Below are positions 8,652 through 17,244 of a stretch of DNA of 64,000 bases, in pieces. This DNA comes from Chromohalobacter sp. 296-RDG (lineage in GTDB: Bacteria > Pseudomonadota > Gammaproteobacteria > Pseudomonadales > Halomonadaceae). The notes beneath the pieces were generated by a model. The model saw only the letters and a program-made list of their open reading frames with translations. It was not told where the DNA came from and made no database searches. The stretch covers positions 62,001 to 126,000 of the forward strand of contig NZ_JARANY010000002.1 of the NCBI RefSeq assembly GCF_029889885.1. Reading direction: 5' to 3'. Each line of letters begins with the position of its first letter. Within the stretch, counting starts at the first letter, position 1. The position numbers were made by a program, and so were the translations under genes.

Positions 8652-9759
8652 CCACCAGGATGGCACAGACGCTGCCGACGAGCGGCCCTGGCGCCAGCGC
8701 CCCGACGTGGCCACGCCGAACCCGCCACCGCGGCCGGACTGGCTCGCCCGAGTCAGTGAGCCCTCGCTGGTCCCGGAGCAGGAGATTGTCGATGCCCACC
8801 ACCACCTGTGGGACCGGCGGGGCTTTCGCTATCTGCTCGAGGAGTTCGCCGAAGACATCGGCGACAGCGGTCATCGGGTGACCGCCTCGGTCTACGTGCA
8901 GTGTCGGACGATGTACCGCGCCGGCGGCCCGGAGGCCTATCGCCCGGTCGGTGAAGTCGAATTCGTGCGCGGGATCTCCGCCCAGGCGCGCAGCGGTCAC
9001 TACGGCCCCACCGACGTAGCCGCAGGTATCGTCGGCCATGCCGACCTGCTGCTGGGCGCTGACGTCGCGCCGGTGCTAGAGGCACTGATGGAGGCCGGCG
9101 GCGGGCGCTTTCGCGGCGTGCGCGTGCCGGTCGCCGCGCATCCCGACCCGGCCGTGCGCTCCAACCCCGTGCCGGCGCCGGAGGGGCTGATGGTCAGCAC
9201 AGCCTTCATTCAGGGCGCGCGGGAACTGGCCCGTCGCGGCCTGTCGCTGGACGTATGGCCCTACCAAACCCAGCTCGACGAAGTGGCCACCCTGGCGCAG
9301 CGCGTGCCGGAACTGACGATCGTGGTCAATCACGCCGGCGGACCGCTGGGCGTCGGGCCCTATGCCGCTCGCAGCGGCCATGAGCCGCCCCATCGCCAGG
9401 CTTGGCGCGACGGCCTGGCAAGGCTGGCCGAGCACCCCAAGGTGATGCTGAAGATCGGCGGCTTCGGCATGCCGATCATGGGCTTTGGCTTTGACACCGG
9501 CGCTGAGCCACCGGACTCGCGGCAGCTCGCCGAGGCCATCGCCCCGGACGTGGACGCCTGTATCGAACGCTTCACACCGCAGCGCTGCATGCTGGAGAGC
9601 AACTTTCCCGTCGACAAGGGTGGCTTCTCCTACGGCGTGCTGTGGAACGCCTATCACCGCCTCACCGGCTCCTGGAGCCAGCAGGAGCGCGACGCCGTGT
9701 TCCGCGATACGGCCACCCGGATCTACCGGCTGCCCGCCGGCCCCGAACACCTTCGATGA
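8635..9759 (+). CDS. Amidohydrolase-2 family (COG3618) lactonase-like hydrolase
   Basis: TIM-barrel amidohydrolase (374 aa) of the COG3618 group, which includes 2-pyrone-4,6-dicarboxylate lactonase and sugar-lactone hydrolases. The N-terminal metal site IVDAHHHLWD is intact. Strand VNHAGGPLGVG and the late LESNFPVDKGGFSYGVLWNAY block (carrying the conserved acidic residue) match the family. GTG at 8635 with GGGAGA upstream is the likely start. It overlaps the previous gene by 17 bases, so the genes are coupled. It would be the second lactone hydrolase in the operon. The first 40 residues are charged and not typical of the fold, so a later start is possible. Confidence 0.82.
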   Translation: MLPRHDHQDGTDAADERPWRQRPDVATPNPPPRPDWLARVSEPSLVPEQEIVDAHHHLWDRRGFRYLLEEFAEDIGDSGHRVTASVYVQCRTMYRAGGPEAYRPVGEVEFVRGISAQARSGHYGPTDVAAGIVGHADLLLGADVAPVLEALMEAGGGRFRGVRVPVAAHPDPAVRSNPVPAPEGLMVSTAFIQGARELARRGLSLDVWPYQTQLDEVATLAQRVPELTIVVNHAGGPLGVGPYAARSGHEPPHRQAWRDGLARLAEHPKVMLKIGGFGMPIMGFGFDTGAEPPDSRQLAEAIAPDVDACIERFTPQRCMLESNFPVDKGGFSYGVLWNAYHRLTGSWSQQERDAVFRDTATRIYRLPAGPEHLR

Positions 9760-9830
9760 CCGCCACCGGTACAGCCATCGTTACAACGATCTCAACAACA
9801 ACCGAAACAACAACAATGGAGTACGCCAAG

Positions 9831-10796
9831 ATGACACAACGACTACTCAAGCTGTCCCTCGCCGCTCTTGCCTCGTCCTCGCTGCTGGCCGGTGCCAGCC
9901 TGGCCCAGGCCGACTACCCCGAGAAGCCAATCAGTCTTGTGGTCGGCTATTCCGCCGGCGGCGGCACGGACGTCATGGCCCGCACCGTCGCCAATCATCT
10001 GGAGGAGTATCTGGGTGACGACGCCACGGTGGTGGTCAAGAACATGCCCGGCGCTGGCGGCCAGATCGGCTTCTCGGCCCTGGCTTCGGCCAACCCGGAC
10101 GGCTACACCATCGGCACCATGAACCTGCCGGCAGCCATGGCGCTGACCTACGACCGCGATGCCGACTACGACCTGAACAGCTTCACCTGGCTGGCCAACG
10201 TGGTCGCCGACCCCAACACCCTGGTGGTGCCAAAGGACTCGGGCATCACCTCGGTGGAGGAATTGATCGCCGCGGCCCGGGATATCGACGGCAAGATGCC
10301 GGTGGGGTTATCCGCGCTGGGCGGCAATGATCACTTCTCCGCCATCCAGTTCGCCGAGGCGGCCGACATCGAGCTGAACTATGTGCCCTTCAACGGCGCC
10401 GCCCAGGCCCGCAGCGCGTTGATGGGCGGCCATGTGGCCATGGGCACCATGGCCTTCAGCCAGACCGTGGGCTTCGAGGATGGGCTGCGTGTGCTGGCCG
10501 TGCTGTCCGACAAGCGCCTGGAACAGGCTCCGAACATACCGACGGCCAGCGAGCTCGGTTTCGACATCGAGATGGGCTCGTTCCGCGGCCTGGCCGCGCC
10601 GGCCGACCTGCCCGACGATGTCCGCGCCACGCTGCTGGGTGCCCTCGATGAGATGGCCGAAGACGCTGACTTCCGCACCGACATGGCCAAGCAGGGCAAC
10701 CCGCTGAGTGTCATCTACGGCGACGACTACCACGACCTAGCGGAGGTCCAGGACGAAGTGGCGCGGCGTACCTGGGAAGAAACACCCTGGAAATAA
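9831..10796 (+). CDS. tctC: TTT-family periplasmic binding protein, TctC/Bug type (copy 1)
   Basis: Periplasmic receptor (321 aa) of a tripartite tricarboxylate transporter. It has a signal peptide ending in SLAQADYPEKP. It then shows the TctC signatures GYSAGGGTDVMARTV, KNMPGAGGQIG and NPDGYTIG. The ATG at 9831 is chosen because the signal peptide begins there and GGAG lies nine bases upstream; an ATG at 9816 is an alternative. It is closely related to the protein encoded at 11237, so the pair looks like a tandem duplication. Ligands of this family are mostly carboxylates such as citrate, aromatic acids or amino acids. Confidence 0.88.
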   Translation: MTQRLLKLSLAALASSSLLAGASLAQADYPEKPISLVVGYSAGGGTDVMARTVANHLEEYLGDDATVVVKNMPGAGGQIGFSALASANPDGYTIGTMNLPAAMALTYDRDADYDLNSFTWLANVVADPNTLVVPKDSGITSVEELIAAARDIDGKMPVGLSALGGNDHFSAIQFAEAADIELNYVPFNGAAQARSALMGGHVAMGTMAFSQTVGFEDGLRVLAVLSDKRLEQAPNIPTASELGFDIEMGSFRGLAAPADLPDDVRATLLGALDEMAEDADFRTDMAKQGNPLSVIYGDDYHDLAEVQDEVARRTWEETPWK

Positions 10797-11236
10797 GACG
10801 GCTCGACAGATAGAGGGCGGGCCCCGCCCTCCTCTTGCTCGATGTTCGGCTGCTTCTTTTCCCTCCGCTGGCGAGCGCTTTTCTTTCGCGCTTTTCTCTA
10901 GCCCTCTTCTCTCACCCGGTCGCTCATCTGCTTCGACACCCTGTTTTGTCCTTCGCTCGCGCCAACCGGCAGGGCTCCTGAGCGGCAGATACGCCTTCCA
11001 TGCTCCCGGAACACCCCCAGACCATAGTCGTAAAGGCCGATATGGCGGCCTATGACGCCGCCAACAGCAAAGCCCGCTGTCATGGGGCTGACGCCGATCC
11101 CTCTCCATTAATACAGATAAACTTACGACAAAGTGAAAAACTATTCGCTTTGATCCAGTCATTCTGTACGGTTCACTGCGCCAAACAGGCCTACCGGCCT
11201 TCTCGACCATCCGTGAACGTCAACGGGAGTACAACA
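10797..11236. other. 440-base spacer between the two tctC genes
   Basis: Apart from the hairpin at 10813-10831, the spacer contains a pyrimidine-rich run (about 10850-10920) and a GC-rich middle without a convincing coding frame. The region just before 11237 is AT-richer (11101-11165), so the second binding protein could have its own promoter. No RNA family is recognised. Confidence 0.4.
10813..10831 (+). terminator. GC hairpin after tctC copy 1
   Basis: GAGGGCGG (10813-10820) pairs perfectly with CCGCCCTC (10824-10831) around a three-base loop, 16 bases past the stop codon. The downstream tract is CTCTTGCTC, not a clean U-run. It may therefore be an mRNA-stabilising or attenuating hairpin after the binding-protein gene, not a strict terminator. 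Confidence 0.5.
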
Positions 11237-12193
11237 ATGAATGCCAAGCTCACAAGCCTCGCCGCCGCCCTCTGTCTTGCCAGCGTCACCTCGACCCAGG
11301 CGCTCGCCGACTACCCCGAGAAAAAGATTGACCTGATCGTCGGCTATGCCGCCGGCGGCGGTACCGACGTCATGGCCCGCACCGTGGCTCCCTTCCTCGA
11401 GGAGTACCTCGGCAACGACGCCACGGTGGTAGTCAAGAACATGCCCGGCGCCAGCGGCCAGATCGGCGTGACCGCCGTGGCCCAGGCCGATCCCGACGGC
11501 TACACCATCGGCACCTACAACCTGCCCGGCATGATGGCGCGCACCCTCGACCGCGACGCCGACTACAGCGCCGACAGCTTCAGCTATCTGGCCAATGTGG
11601 TGAACGATCCCAACGTAATCGTCACGCCCAAGGGCAGCGACATCGACACTATGGATGAGCTGGTCGACGCCGCCCAGGAACGGGACGGAGCCGTCACCGT
11701 CAGCATGTCGAGCCTCGGTGGCGATGACCACTTCTTCCTGATCCGCCTCTCCGAAGCGACCGATGCCGAGTACACCATCGTGCCGTTCTCCGGCTCCGCA
11801 CCGGCACGCAGCGCGCTGATGGGTGGCCACGTCACCATGGGCATCATCAACCTGTCCGAGGTGGTCAACTTCCGTGACGAGTTCAACGTGCTGGGCATCG
11901 CCACCGAAGAACGCTCCGATCTGCTGAAAGGCGTGCCGACCTTCAGCGAGCAGGGCTATGACCTGATCAACGGTTCGCTGCGCGGCTTCATCGCTCCCGC
12001 TGGCCTGCCGGAGGACGTCGAGTCCAGCCTGATCACCGCCTTCGAGAAGACCTACGAGGATCCGGAGTTTCAAGAGGCCATGCTCAAATCAGGCAACCCG
12101 GTCAATCTAACCACCGGGGAAGGCTTCGAAGCGCTCAACGCCGAGCAGTTGGAGCTGGCCGAGCGCGTCTGGAACACCTCTCCCTGGAAATAA
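11237..12193 (+). CDS. tctC: TTT-family periplasmic binding protein, TctC/Bug type (copy 2)
   Basis: Second periplasmic receptor (318 aa) of the TctC family, with a signal peptide ending STQALADYPEK and motifs GYAAGGGTDVMARTV, KNMPGASGQIG and DPDGYTIG. GGGAG at 11225-11229 fixes ATG 11237. It shares long identical blocks with copy 1 (for example DATVVVKNMPGA and ARSALMGGHV) but differs in the residues after NPN/DPN and in the C-terminal lobe. The two may recognise different ligands and share one TctBA permease. It is followed by a hairpin and then tctB. Confidence 0.88.
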   Translation: MNAKLTSLAAALCLASVTSTQALADYPEKKIDLIVGYAAGGGTDVMARTVAPFLEEYLGNDATVVVKNMPGASGQIGVTAVAQADPDGYTIGTYNLPGMMARTLDRDADYSADSFSYLANVVNDPNVIVTPKGSDIDTMDELVDAAQERDGAVTVSMSSLGGDDHFFLIRLSEATDAEYTIVPFSGSAPARSALMGGHVTMGIINLSEVVNFRDEFNVLGIATEERSDLLKGVPTFSEQGYDLINGSLRGFIAPAGLPEDVESSLITAFEKTYEDPEFQEAMLKSGNPVNLTTGEGFEALNAEQLELAERVWNTSPWK

Positions 12194-12202
12194 GATGGCC
12201 GA

Positions 12203-12224
12203 CCGGGGCCTTTCACTGCCCCGG
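12203..12224 (+). terminator. GC hairpin after tctC copy 2
   Basis: CCGGGGC (12203-12209) pairs with GCCCCGG (12218-12224) around an eight-base loop, just past the stop. No U-tract follows. An attenuator or RNA-stabilising element that raises the receptor-to-permease ratio is more likely than full termination, because tctB follows in the same direction. Confidence 0.45.
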
Positions 12225-12338
12225 CCTTGCAGGCTACGTCGCCACAATGCGTGACGCGACAAGACGGCCTCCTCGACGTGTCGACTCGCTCCATGGAGCA
12301 GGGCGAACACTCTGTGAGCAAGACAGATAGGATCCATT

Positions 12339-12806
12339 ATGAAACCGACAGCTTCCAAGCGTGCGCCACATCCCGACCTCATCGCCGGTATTGCCATCAT
12401 GGCCGTTTCAGGTTTTCTGCTGTTACGCACGCCCGACATGCCGACCATGAGCTCGGTGCTGCCGATCACTATGCTGATCGGGCTGATCGGGCTCGCTGCG
12501 CTGCTGATCCTGCGGGTCTTCGTCGCCCATCGCAGCGAGCGCATGAAGGCACCACGCCACCGGATCTTCGATTCCAGGCCACGCTTTCTCGGCATCATCG
12601 CGTCCATCGGACTCTATGTGGGCAGCGTGAGCCTGATCGGCTTCTACACCACTACCGCGGTCATGGTGCCCATTGTGGCGTGGTGCTTCGGCTATCGCGA
12701 CATCAAGCGGCTGCTGCTGGCCGACCTGATCTTTACCGGTGGCCTCGCGGTGATATTCGTCCTGCTGATGGGCCAGGACCTTCCCACTGAATTCTTCATC
12801 CGCTGA
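12339..12806 (+). CDS. tctB: TTT-family small permease, TctB
   Basis: Small membrane subunit (155 aa, about four helices) of the tripartite tricarboxylate transporter. It has the TctB pattern of an N-terminal helix, a charged cytoplasmic loop (RHRIFDSRPRF) and two further helix pairs. AGGA at 12329-12332 precedes the ATG. It lies 14 bases before tctA and is expected to form a complex with it in the inner membrane. Confidence 0.85.
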   Translation: MKPTASKRAPHPDLIAGIAIMAVSGFLLLRTPDMPTMSSVLPITMLIGLIGLAALLILRVFVAHRSERMKAPRHRIFDSRPRFLGIIASIGLYVGSVSLIGFYTTTAVMVPIVAWCFGYRDIKRLLLADLIFTGGLAVIFVLLMGQDLPTEFFIR

Positions 12807-12820
12807 CGGAGGGCTGACAC

Positions 12821-14329
12821 ATGTATGGAAGTTTGATTGATGCACTCCCGGCGGTGCTGTCACTCGGAAATTTTGCTGCGGTCGTGATCGGCGTCATCGC
12901 CGGCATCTGCATCGGCGCCCTGCCCGGGCTCAGCGCCACCATGGCGGTCTCGGTGCTGATTCCCTTCACCTTCGGCATGGACCCGCTGATCGCGCTTGGC
13001 ATGATGGCCGGCATCTACAACGGCGCCATGTATGGCGGCTCGATTCCCGCGGTGCTGCTGCGCATTCCCGGCACTCCGGCCGCCGTGGCCACCAGCTTCG
13101 ACGGCTACCCCATGGCCCAGCAGGGCAAGGGCGGCTACGCCCTGCAGGTCTCCGTGGTGTCCTCCGCCATTGGCGGCATCGCCTCGGCCATCGTGCTGAT
13201 GCTGCTGGCCCCGCCGCTGGCCAAGGTGACGCTTCTTTTCGGCCCCTCCGAGGTCTTCTGGGTGGCCGTCTTCGGCCTGTCGGCCATCGTCTTCCTGCTT
13301 GGCGGTGACGTTCTCAAGGGTTTGATGAGCGCCTGCTTCGGTGTCTTCGTCTCGCTGATCGGCCTGGACACCATCTCCGGCTTTGACCGCTACACTTTCG
13401 GCCACCTGGAACTGCTCGACGGCATCAACATCGTGGTGCTGCTGGTCGGCCTGTACGCCCTGCCGCCAGCGATCGCCCTGCTGGAGGAGGTCATAGACGT
13501 CGACACCTCCACCGCTGGCAAGCTCAACACCGTCAGCATCTGGAAGGCCATTCCCAGCATGCTACGGTTCTGGAAGACTTGGCTGCGTTCCGCAGTGATT
13601 GGCGTGTTCGTCGGCATCCTGCCGGGCGCCGGCGGCTCGATGGGAGCCTTCCTCAGCTACAACGAGGCGAGGCGCGCCTCCCACAACCCTGACAACTGGG
13701 GCAAGGGCGAACCCGAGGGCGTAGCAGCCTCTGAAACCTCCAACAACGCCGATACCGCCTCGGCGCTGATCCCCGCCCTGACGCTCGGCATCCCCGGCAC
13801 CGCAGTGGCGGCGGTGATGCTCGGCGGCCTGCTGATCCACGGCCTGCAGCCCGGCCCGATGTTGTTCCGCGACAACCCCGACATCGTGTTCGGCTTCATG
13901 TGGCAGTTCCTGTTCGCCGCCATCCTGCTGATCATACTCGGTGGCGCCCTGGCCACCAACAGCTTCGCCCAGGTGCTGCGCCTGCCGCGCCCGCTGCTCG
14001 GCGCCTTTATCATCACCTTGGTGCTGGTGGGTGTGTACTCGATCAACGGCCGCATGTTCGATGTCTACCTGATGCTAGGCTTTGGCCTGATCGGCTACTT
14101 CATGGATAAGTTGAAGTTTCCGTTACCGCCGGTGGTGCTGGGCCTGATCCTCGGCAGCTTAGCCGAGCAAAACCTGCGCCTGGCGCTGCGCATCGGCGGC
14201 GGCGAGTGGGGCGTGCTGACTGCCAGTACGACTTCCCAGGTCATCATCGCTATGATCCTGCTGGTGGTACTGATGCCGCTGATCTCCCGCGTACTGCGTC
14301 GCAATAAGCCGCAGCCTTCAACCTCCTGA
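12821..14329 (+). CDS. tctA: TTT-family large permease, TctA
   Basis: Main membrane subunit (502 aa, about 12 helices). The TctA signatures are plain: GALPGLSATMAVSVLIPFTFGMDP, GIYNGAMYGGSIPAVLLRIPGTPA and the second repeat GILPGAGGSMGAFLSYNEA with GIPGTAVAAVMLGG. GGAGGG at 12808-12813 is the ribosome-binding site. It is the last gene of the block that began at 3662, and a hairpin lies about 50 bases downstream. It should work with TctB and one or both TctC receptors. Confidence 0.93.
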   Translation: MYGSLIDALPAVLSLGNFAAVVIGVIAGICIGALPGLSATMAVSVLIPFTFGMDPLIALGMMAGIYNGAMYGGSIPAVLLRIPGTPAAVATSFDGYPMAQQGKGGYALQVSVVSSAIGGIASAIVLMLLAPPLAKVTLLFGPSEVFWVAVFGLSAIVFLLGGDVLKGLMSACFGVFVSLIGLDTISGFDRYTFGHLELLDGINIVVLLVGLYALPPAIALLEEVIDVDTSTAGKLNTVSIWKAIPSMLRFWKTWLRSAVIGVFVGILPGAGGSMGAFLSYNEARRASHNPDNWGKGEPEGVAASETSNNADTASALIPALTLGIPGTAVAAVMLGGLLIHGLQPGPMLFRDNPDIVFGFMWQFLFAAILLIILGGALATNSFAQVLRLPRPLLGAFIITLVLVGVYSINGRMFDVYLMLGFGLIGYFMDKLKFPLPPVVLGLILGSLAEQNLRLALRIGGGEWGVLTASTTSQVIIAMILLVVLMPLISRVLRRNKPQPSTS

Positions 14330-14996
14330 CGCCCGCCGGTAACCGCTGGCGATACAAGAGAGTGCGGTGACACCTGGTGCCCCATGCTCTTTTCCGCTTG
14401 GGAATGGGGCCATTTTCATTGAGTAAGTTACTCTGATCGTGGACAGGCAACCGCGAGAGGGTGCGAACTCATGACACTGCTAGAATTTGCAGACTTTGGA
14501 ATGCTTGCAAAGCGACCGCTCCTACATGGCCGCTATGAGTGGCGATATCATCGCCTACCTGCGTGGGGACTACTCCTTGACCATTCCAGACCACTTTTCT
14601 TTCGCCGAAGCTCTGAGATTCGCGCCAAACTCGTCCCATCAGAACAAAACGACGCTGTTTGTGATGAGGTGGAGGCTTGATTACAAAAGGACTCCTTCTG
14701 CTCATGAGAAAGATATGCCCGAGACAGTCTTGCTGGAAGACTGCCCTTACTCGCTCGATGCAGCTTCTGCAACATTGCGAACTCGAACCCCCGAGGCTGG
14801 AGAGCTGTAGTAGTGGCACGATGCGCATGATGCTGGAAGCGAGGTTCCAAGCGCTCCTTGCGAGAGAGATGTTTGGCAAGCCGCTGAGCGGTTTTTTTGG
14901 GAGCCGAGAAGGTGCTAAACGCTGGGTACTGAGCCCCTGCAATTGCATTGAGTAACCGAACGCCGGCAGATGTGGCGCTTGAAGACCCCTCGGCCG
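14330..14996. other. 667-base unassigned stretch between tctA and the IS30 element
   Basis: The stretch contains a terminator-like hairpin (14379-14410) but no gene I recognise. Several frames stay open on both strands for 90-190 codons, none with a good ribosome-binding site or a recognisable domain. The sequence is less GC-rich than its neighbours and abuts a decayed insertion sequence, so it may be the remnant of another mobile or horizontally acquired segment. Confidence 0.4.
14379..14420 (+). terminator. Probable terminator after tctA
   Basis: GCCCCAT (14379-14385) pairs with ATGGGGC (14404-14410), with an 18-base loop, and is followed by CATTTTCATT. It ends the TRAP/TTT transcription unit. 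The stem is short and the U-tract imperfect. Confidence 0.4.
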
Positions 14997-16079
14997 CAGA
15001 TTCTGAGTGTAACACCTGATCATTCCGATAAGGTGTTGCCCCATGTCTTACGTCGAACTCAGCATTGAAGAACGTGCCACCCTGCAGGTTAGCCGAGCCC
15101 AAGGCATGAGTATCCGGCAAGTCGCCGCCGTCATGGAGCGTTCTCCCTCGAGATATGCCGCGAGCTTCAGCGTAACTAGACGCCAGATGCGCGCTATTGT
15201 GTCCGCCATGCTCAGCAGCTGCATCAGCAACGGCGAGAGGTCTGCCGCCCCGAGCATAAGCTGCTGCCAGGCAGCGAGCGTTTGGAACTTGTCACTTACC
15301 TGCTGCGGCAACGGTTGTCTCCCGAACAGATTGCCGGCAGGCTCAAGACCATGGATATACCCAACCTCAAAGAGGCTTACGTCTGTCGCGAGACAATCTA
15401 CGACGCGATTTATGCACTGCCTGTCGGGCAACTACGCAAGGAACTGATTTACTGCTTGCGCCAGGGAAACTCGACCTGCAAACCGCGCCATGGCGATGTT
15501 GACCGACGAGGCTAGATTCCCGACATGGTCAGCATTCACCTGCGACCGCCAGAAGTCGCGAAGCGTGAGATGTCCGGCCACTGGGAAGGTGATCTGATCA
15601 AGGGCAAGAATAGCGCGTCGGCCGTCGGAACGCTGGTCGAGATGAGTAGCGGCTACGTGATGCTGGCGAAGATGAACGACGCGACAGCCACGTCGGCTGT
15701 CGAGGGATTTAGTGCCGCCTTGAATCGGATGCCGATAACCGTGCGGAAAACGCTGACCTACGATCAGGGACGCGAAGTGGCCCGTCATGCGGAGATCACA
15801 CAGAACACCGGCGTAGCCATCTATTTTTGCGATCCTCACAGCCCCTGGCAGCGAGGAAGCAACGAGAACATTAATGGCTCGATCCGTCAGTATTTACCCA
15901 AAGGCACTGACCTATCCGTGGTGACGCAGGATGAATTGGACGCCATCGCTTATGAGCTCAACATACGGCCTCGCAAGCGGTTCGACTTCAAGAACCCTAT
16001 CGAGATGATGAACGCGCTAATGAAAAAATATCAGAACGGCCCATCGTCAATTCAATAACCGTGTTGCATTCAGAGCCTG
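14997..16079 (+). mobile_element. Decayed IS30-family insertion sequence
   Basis: A 1083-base element bounded by imperfect 19-base terminal inverted repeats, left 14997-15015 and right 16061-16079. Fifteen of 19 positions match, and all four mismatches are transitions. It contains a broken IS30-type transposase gene. No clear target-site duplication is seen at the ends. It lies between the tctA transcription unit and the hemB promoter. Confidence 0.8.
15043..16058 (+). pseudogene. IS30-family transposase, frameshifted with two in-frame TAG stops
   Basis: The N-terminal HTH (MSYVELSIEERATLQ, then GMSIRQVAAVMERSPS) is followed by a frameshift near 15150. The reading then continues in another frame as ICRELQRN, TAG at 15177-15179, RLSPEQIAGRLK, TAG at 15513-15515, and the catalytic domain: HWEGDLIKGKNSASAVGTLVE, TYDQGREVARH and FCDPHSPWQRGSNENING. 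The DDE residues of the core (Asp in GDLI, Asp in YDQG, Glu in NENING) survive. Both stops could be CAG-to-TAG changes. No active transposase is expected. Confidence 0.88.
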
Positions 16080-16178
16080 TATCCGCCGAGAAATATGGTT
16101 AAAAAGTGACCAAATTTGTGTGTTTATGCAAGACTTGGGATGAATCTTTATTTTAATTCCACAGCTATTTTGTTAGCG

Positions 16179-16187
16179 TGCTATAAA
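16179..16187 (+). promoter_or_regulatory. Possible extended -10 promoter of hemB
   Basis: TGCTATAAA (16179-16187) matches an extended -10 element 58 bases before the hemB start, in an AT-rich patch immediately right of the IS30 end. No good -35 hexamer is seen, as is usual for extended -10 promoters. Confidence 0.4.
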
Positions 16188-16244
16188 ATACATCCTGGTT
16201 CTTAACGCCGGGCGCCGCGTTCGGCGGCGATCAAGGAGTCTTAC

Positions 16245-17219
16245 ATGCCTGCTCAGTTTCCTCAGGCCCGTCTGCGGCGCCTGCGGCGTACGTCGTCGCT
16301 ACGCGATCTGGTACGCGAAACCTCTCTTCGCCCGGAGAATTTGATCTATCCGATCTTCGTGGAGGAGGGTGCGGACGACTTCGTACCCATCGAGGGAATG
16401 CCGGGGCAGTACCGCATTCCGGAAAACCAGTTGGCGGAGGAAGTGAAACGCCTCAGTGCGTTGGGTCTCAAGGGCATCGTGCCGTTCGGGATTTCGCATC
16501 ACAAGGACGCCAGTGGCAGCGATGCGATGGACGACAATGGCCTGGTGTCGCGCATGGTGCGCATCATCAAGGCGGCCGATCCCGAGATGATGGTGATTCC
16601 GGATGTCTGCTTCTGCGAATACACCACGCACGGCCACTGCGGCATCCTCAAGGGTGACACGGTCGACAATGACCTGACGATCCGTAATCTCGGCGTTCAG
16701 GCGGTCGCGGCTGCCCGGGCGGGGGCCGACATCATTGCGCCCTCGGCGGCACAGGACGGCCAGGTGGCAACGATTCGCGCGGCGCTGGACGAGGCTGGTT
16801 TCGAGGATATCCCCATCATGGCGTATTCCACCAAGCTGGCCTCGGCGCTGTACGGGCCTTTCCGCGAAGCGGCGGGCACCGAACTCCAGGGGGATCGCAA
16901 GACCTATCAGATGGACCCCATGAATCGTCGCGAGGCGCTGCGTGAGTCGCTGGCGGACGAGGCCGAGGGCGCCGATTTCCTGATGGTCAAGCCGGCGCTG
17001 GCGTATCTCGACATCATGGCGGACATCCGCCGCAACAGTTTGTTGCCGTTGGTGGCGTATCAGGTCAGCGGCGAGTACGCGATGATTCGCCTGGCGGCGC
17101 AACAGGGCGTGATCGATGAGGCGGCGGTGATCCGTGAGACGCTGGGTTCGATGCGTCGCGCCGGTGCCGACCTGATCATGACCTACTTCGCCCCCCAGTT
17201 GCTGGAAGAAGGGCTATAG
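16245..17219 (+). CDS. hemB: Delta-aminolevulinic acid dehydratase (porphobilinogen synthase)
   Basis: Condenses two 5-aminolevulinate molecules to porphobilinogen in tetrapyrrole synthesis (cytosol, 324 aa, full length). The zinc-type active-site motif [14 protein letters not shown] gives Cys122, Cys124 and Cys132, so this is a Zn enzyme, not the Mg (Asp/Ala) type. The Schiff-base lysines lie in AYSTKLAS and [18 protein letters not shown] at 16231-16236 supports the start. It stands alone between the IS30 remnant and a convergent SDR gene. A near copy of its last codons follows the stop. Confidence 0.97.
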   Translation: MPAQFPQARLRRLRRTSSLRDLVRETSLRPENLIYPIFVEEGADDFVPIEGMPGQYRIPENQLAEEVKRLSALGLKGIVPFGISHHKDASGSDAMDDNGLVSRMVRIIKAADPEMMVIPDVCFCEYTTHGHCGILKGDTVDNDLTIRNLGVQAVAAARAGADIIAPSAAQDGQVATIRAALDEAGFEDIPIMAYSTKLASALYGPFREAAGTELQGDRKTYQMDPMNRREALRESLADEAEGADFLMVKPALAYLDIMADIRRNSLLPLVAYQVSGEYAMIRLAAQQGVIDEAAVIRETLGSMRRAGADLIMTYFAPQLLEEGL

Positions 17220-17241
17220 AAGTTGGAAGAAGGGCTGTAAG
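17198..17241 (+). repeat. Short direct duplication of the hemB 3' end
   Basis: The last bases of hemB including TGGAAGAAGGGCTATA (17203-17218) recur as TGGAAGAAGGGCTGTA (17224-17239) right after the stop, lacking one CTG triplet and with one A-to-G change. It looks like a slippage duplication that left an extra non-coding copy. Confidence 0.75.
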
Positions 17242-17244
17242 GCG

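Noticed and set aside
7344-8714. 456-codon antisense frame opposite the FMN dehydrogenase
   Set aside because: The plus-strand protein has an intact active site; the antisense frame has no recognisable domain or start signal.
11159-12073. Antisense frame opposite tctC copy 2
   Set aside because: Shadow of a clear TctC gene; no independent evidence.
14469-15044. 191-codon minus-strand frame left of the IS30 element
   Set aside because: It runs across the IS30 left terminal repeat into the transposase start region, lacks a domain and has competing open frames on the other strand.
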